From contig NZ_NUNF01000022.1 of assembly GCF_002585305.1 (NCBI RefSeq), forward strand, positions 193-7,260: DNA of 7,068 nt. Direction: 5' to 3'. A model generated the notes under the pieces. That model did no database searches, had not been told where the DNA came from, and worked only from the letters and a program-made list of their open reading frames with translations. This DNA comes from Bacillus sp. AFS037270 (lineage in GTDB: Bacteria; Bacillota; Bacilli; Bacillales_B; DSM-18226). Position numbers and translations under genes: made by a program. Below are positions 5,892-7,068 of this stretch, piece by piece. Positions within the stretch are counted from its first letter, which is position 1, and every line of letters starts with the position of its first letter.

Positions 5892-6632
5892 TTGGATAAA
5901 ATCGCTGTTATTTCAGATATACATGGAAATATTCCTGCACTGCAATCCGTCCTAAAAGATATCCAAACTAGAAAAATTGAACAAATCATCTGTTTAGGTG
6001 ACTTAGTTGGTAAAGGCCCCGATTCAAGTGAGGCAGTTGACATAATCAAGAATGTTTGTGCTGTAACGGTTAAAGGCAACTGGGATGATTTTATTACCAA
6101 ACCAACTGAGTCAGAAACAATCAAATGGCATCAAAATCAATTAACTGTTCAACAGAATCAATTTTTAGAACATCTTCCTTTTTCAGTAGAGTTTATGATG
6201 AGTGGGAGATTAATTAGACTTTTTCATGCTTCTCCAAGAAGCTACTATGACCGAGTTCAGCCATGGGACACCATCGACCGCCGTTTGAGCATGTTTGAAA
6301 ATACCAATCAAACGGAAAATATACTTGGCAACAGGGAGCCAGATGTTGTTTGCTATGGGGATATACACAATGCATACATTCAGAATATAAAAGGAAAAAC
6401 CTTATGTAATGTAGGAAGTGTAGGAAATCCCCTAGATATACCCCAAGCATCTTATGCCATTCTAGAAGGAAGTTATGGAGTTGAAGAAGTAGGCAGTTTT
6501 TCGATTCAATTTGTTCGAGTCCCTTATAATATTGAACTCGCTATTAATCTGGCAAAAGAAAAACGGATGCCCGAACTTGAACCATATATAAAAGAACTAA
6601 CAACAGCTCAATACAGAGGAGCCCATAAATGA
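5892..6632 (+). CDS. Calcineurin-like metallophosphoesterase
   Basis: This 246-residue cytoplasmic protein is a two-metal phosphoesterase of the YfcE/Metallophos_2 type, hydrolysing a phosphomono- or diester that cannot be named from sequence. Motifs in order: SDIHGN (8-13, ligands Asp9 and His11), GDLVGKGP (36-43, Asp37), GNWD (62-65, Asn63), FHASP (111-115, His112), GDIH (156-159) and NVGSVGNP (173-180). The classical GHxH ligand pair is GDIH here, so Asp157 stands where the first His is expected while His159 is kept. GNWD in place of GNHD is common in this subfamily. The start is TTG, set by AAGGGGG (to 5884) seven bases upstream; MDKIAVISDIHGN then begins exactly as the fold requires. It is probably transcribed alone: a terminator follows, and the divergent helicase lies beyond a long repeat-bearing gap. 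Confidence 0.9.
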   Translation: MDKIAVISDIHGNIPALQSVLKDIQTRKIEQIICLGDLVGKGPDSSEAVDIIKNVCAVTVKGNWDDFITKPTESETIKWHQNQLTVQQNQFLEHLPFSVEFMMSGRLIRLFHASPRSYYDRVQPWDTIDRRLSMFENTNQTENILGNREPDVVCYGDIHNAYIQNIKGKTLCNVGSVGNPLDIPQASYAILEGSYGVEEVGSFSIQFVRVPYNIELAINLAKEKRMPELEPYIKELTTAQYRGAHK

Positions 6633-6700
6633 TCAAAGAAAAGCCTTCTATTAAAGGAACGGGTTCCTTTACCTATAGCAAACATTAAATAATGTTAATT

Positions 6701-6746
6701 AAAATGAGTACCAAATTGTTGTATATTAATTTGATACTCATTTTTT
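6701..6746 (+). terminator. Intrinsic terminator of the metallophosphoesterase
   Basis: AAAATGAGTA (6701-6710) pairs with TACTCATTTT (6735-6744), and CAAATT (6712-6717) with AATTTG (6728-6733), with one C/A mismatch between the two helices and a ten-base loop. A run of six T (6741-6746) follows the stem. Two smaller hairpins lie between the stop codon and this terminator: AAAGGAA/TTCCTTT near 6654-6671 and AACATTA/TAATGTT at 6681-6696. Confidence 0.82.
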
Positions 6747-6810
6747 AATTGGTATAGAGTGATTTAGACGGAATTTCCAATAGGGAACACAAAAGTGAGG
6801 AGGTCTACTA

Positions 6811-6870
6811 ATGAAAAAATTCATTATTTTTATTAATGAATCTCTAGTAGCTATGGACCATAAAAACTAA
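6811..6870 (+). CDS. Possible 19-residue small protein, unknown function
   Basis: A short ORF encodes MKKFIIFINESLVAMDHKN. Its main support is a near-ideal Shine-Dalgarno site, GTGAGGAGGT (6795-6804), six bases before the ATG, followed by a lysine-rich start typical of efficiently translated Bacillus genes. The hydrophobic FIIFI segment is too short for a membrane helix and there is no signal cleavage site. I do not recognise the peptide. It sits between the metallophosphoesterase terminator and the rrn promoters, with no clear promoter of its own. It could be a true small protein, a leader peptide, or the surviving 5' end of a lost gene. An AT-rich inverted repeat follows at 6879-6907. Confidence 0.42.
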   Translation: MKKFIIFINESLVAMDHKN

Positions 6871-6918
6871 ATGCTTTTAAAAATTTCTTTAAGGGTTAAA
6901 AATTTTTGCAAAAAGAAG

Positions 6919-6948
6919 TTGACGTACATGCAGATTATTTGTTATATT
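6919..6948 (+). promoter_or_regulatory. rrn promoter P1
   Basis: TTGACG (6919-6924) is followed after 17-18 bases by TTATAT or TATATT (6942-6948), with a candidate initiating G at 6956. The A/T-rich block just upstream (6874-6915, including the inverted repeat AAAAATTT/AAATTTTT) is suited to act as an UP element. Together with P2 and boxA downstream it fits the tandem-promoter plan of Bacillus ribosomal RNA operons. Confidence 0.8.
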
Positions 6949-6993
6949 ATTATTTGTCGCTGCTGACAGTGAAAAATAACTTTAAAAAAGTTA

Positions 6994-7029
6994 TTGACTT
7001 TGCTGATTGTGGATGATATATTATAAAAG
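6994..7029 (+). promoter_or_regulatory. rrn promoter P2
   Basis: TTGACT (6994-6999), a 17-base spacer and TATATT (7017-7022) form a strong sigma-A promoter, with a G at 7029 seven bases past the -10. Initiation with GTP is known for Bacillus rRNA promoters and links them to the GTP pool in the stringent response; the G start here is inferred. Upstream is an A/T-rich inverted repeat, AATAACTTT/AAAGTTATT (6975-6995), that overlaps the first bases of the -35 box and could serve as an UP element. Confidence 0.84.
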
Positions 7030-7068
7030 TCGCTTTTAGCGATATGAAAAATTGTTCTTTGAAAACTA
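7030..7068 (+). promoter_or_regulatory. rrn leader with boxA antitermination site
   Basis: After a small TCGC/GCGA hairpin (7030-7042) comes TGTTCTTTGAAAACTA (7053-7068), which matches the boxA antitermination sequence found before 16S rRNA in Bacillus. boxA is bound by the NusB-NusE complex to keep polymerase processive on rRNA. The window ends here; the 16S gene should begin further downstream. Confidence 0.82.

Noticed and set aside
5777..6124. 115-residue open frame antisense to the metallophosphoesterase
   Set aside because: It overlaps a gene with a full set of catalytic motifs, has no usable RBS, and its protein has no recognisable family pattern.

Overview
The window looks like chromosomal DNA from a low-GC Gram-positive spore-former of the Bacillaceae (Bacillus, Neobacillus or Cytobacillus-like). 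Reasons: strong Shine-Dalgarno sites (AGGAGG, AAGGGGG), use of GTG and TTG starts, long A/T-flanked intrinsic terminators, proteins resembling B. subtilis YkgA and YwqA, and a Bacillus-type rRNA promoter/boxA leader at the right edge. The genus cannot be fixed from the sequence alone.

Layout. Positions 1-203 carry no recognisable gene but hold a perfect 16-bp palindrome and a larger inverted repeat just past the end of the first gene. A DDAH/amidinotransferase-family hydrolase (minus strand, 204-1046) is divergent from a DUF1835-type protein (1216-1878). A secreted Excalibur-domain protein (1975-2244) follows. It converges on a large SNF2-family helicase (minus strand, 2374-5313), with a symmetrical, probably bidirectional terminator at 2243-2284 between them. 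A 578-bp gene-free stretch (5314-5891) holds a candidate helicase promoter, several palindromes and a 52-bp tandem repeat array (about 2.7 units) able to form repeated hairpins. A metallophosphoesterase with a TTG start (5892-6632) ends in an intrinsic terminator. A 19-codon ORF with a very strong ribosome-binding site (6811-6870) comes next, then tandem promoters and a boxA sequence that must lead into an rRNA operon just beyond position 7068.

The genes do not form one pathway; they look like ordinary, mostly single-gene transcription units next to an rrn operon. The most unusual content is repeat-like. A near-palindromic 21-bp element with core GGTGCCTGWCACC occurs once between genes and once inside the helicase reading frame, where it encodes seven in-frame residues in the linker between helicase motifs I and Ia. 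The 52-bp array carries hairpins in which differences between units preserve base pairing at the RNA level. No CRISPR array, phage, transposase, toxin-antitoxin or recognisable defence cassette is visible.
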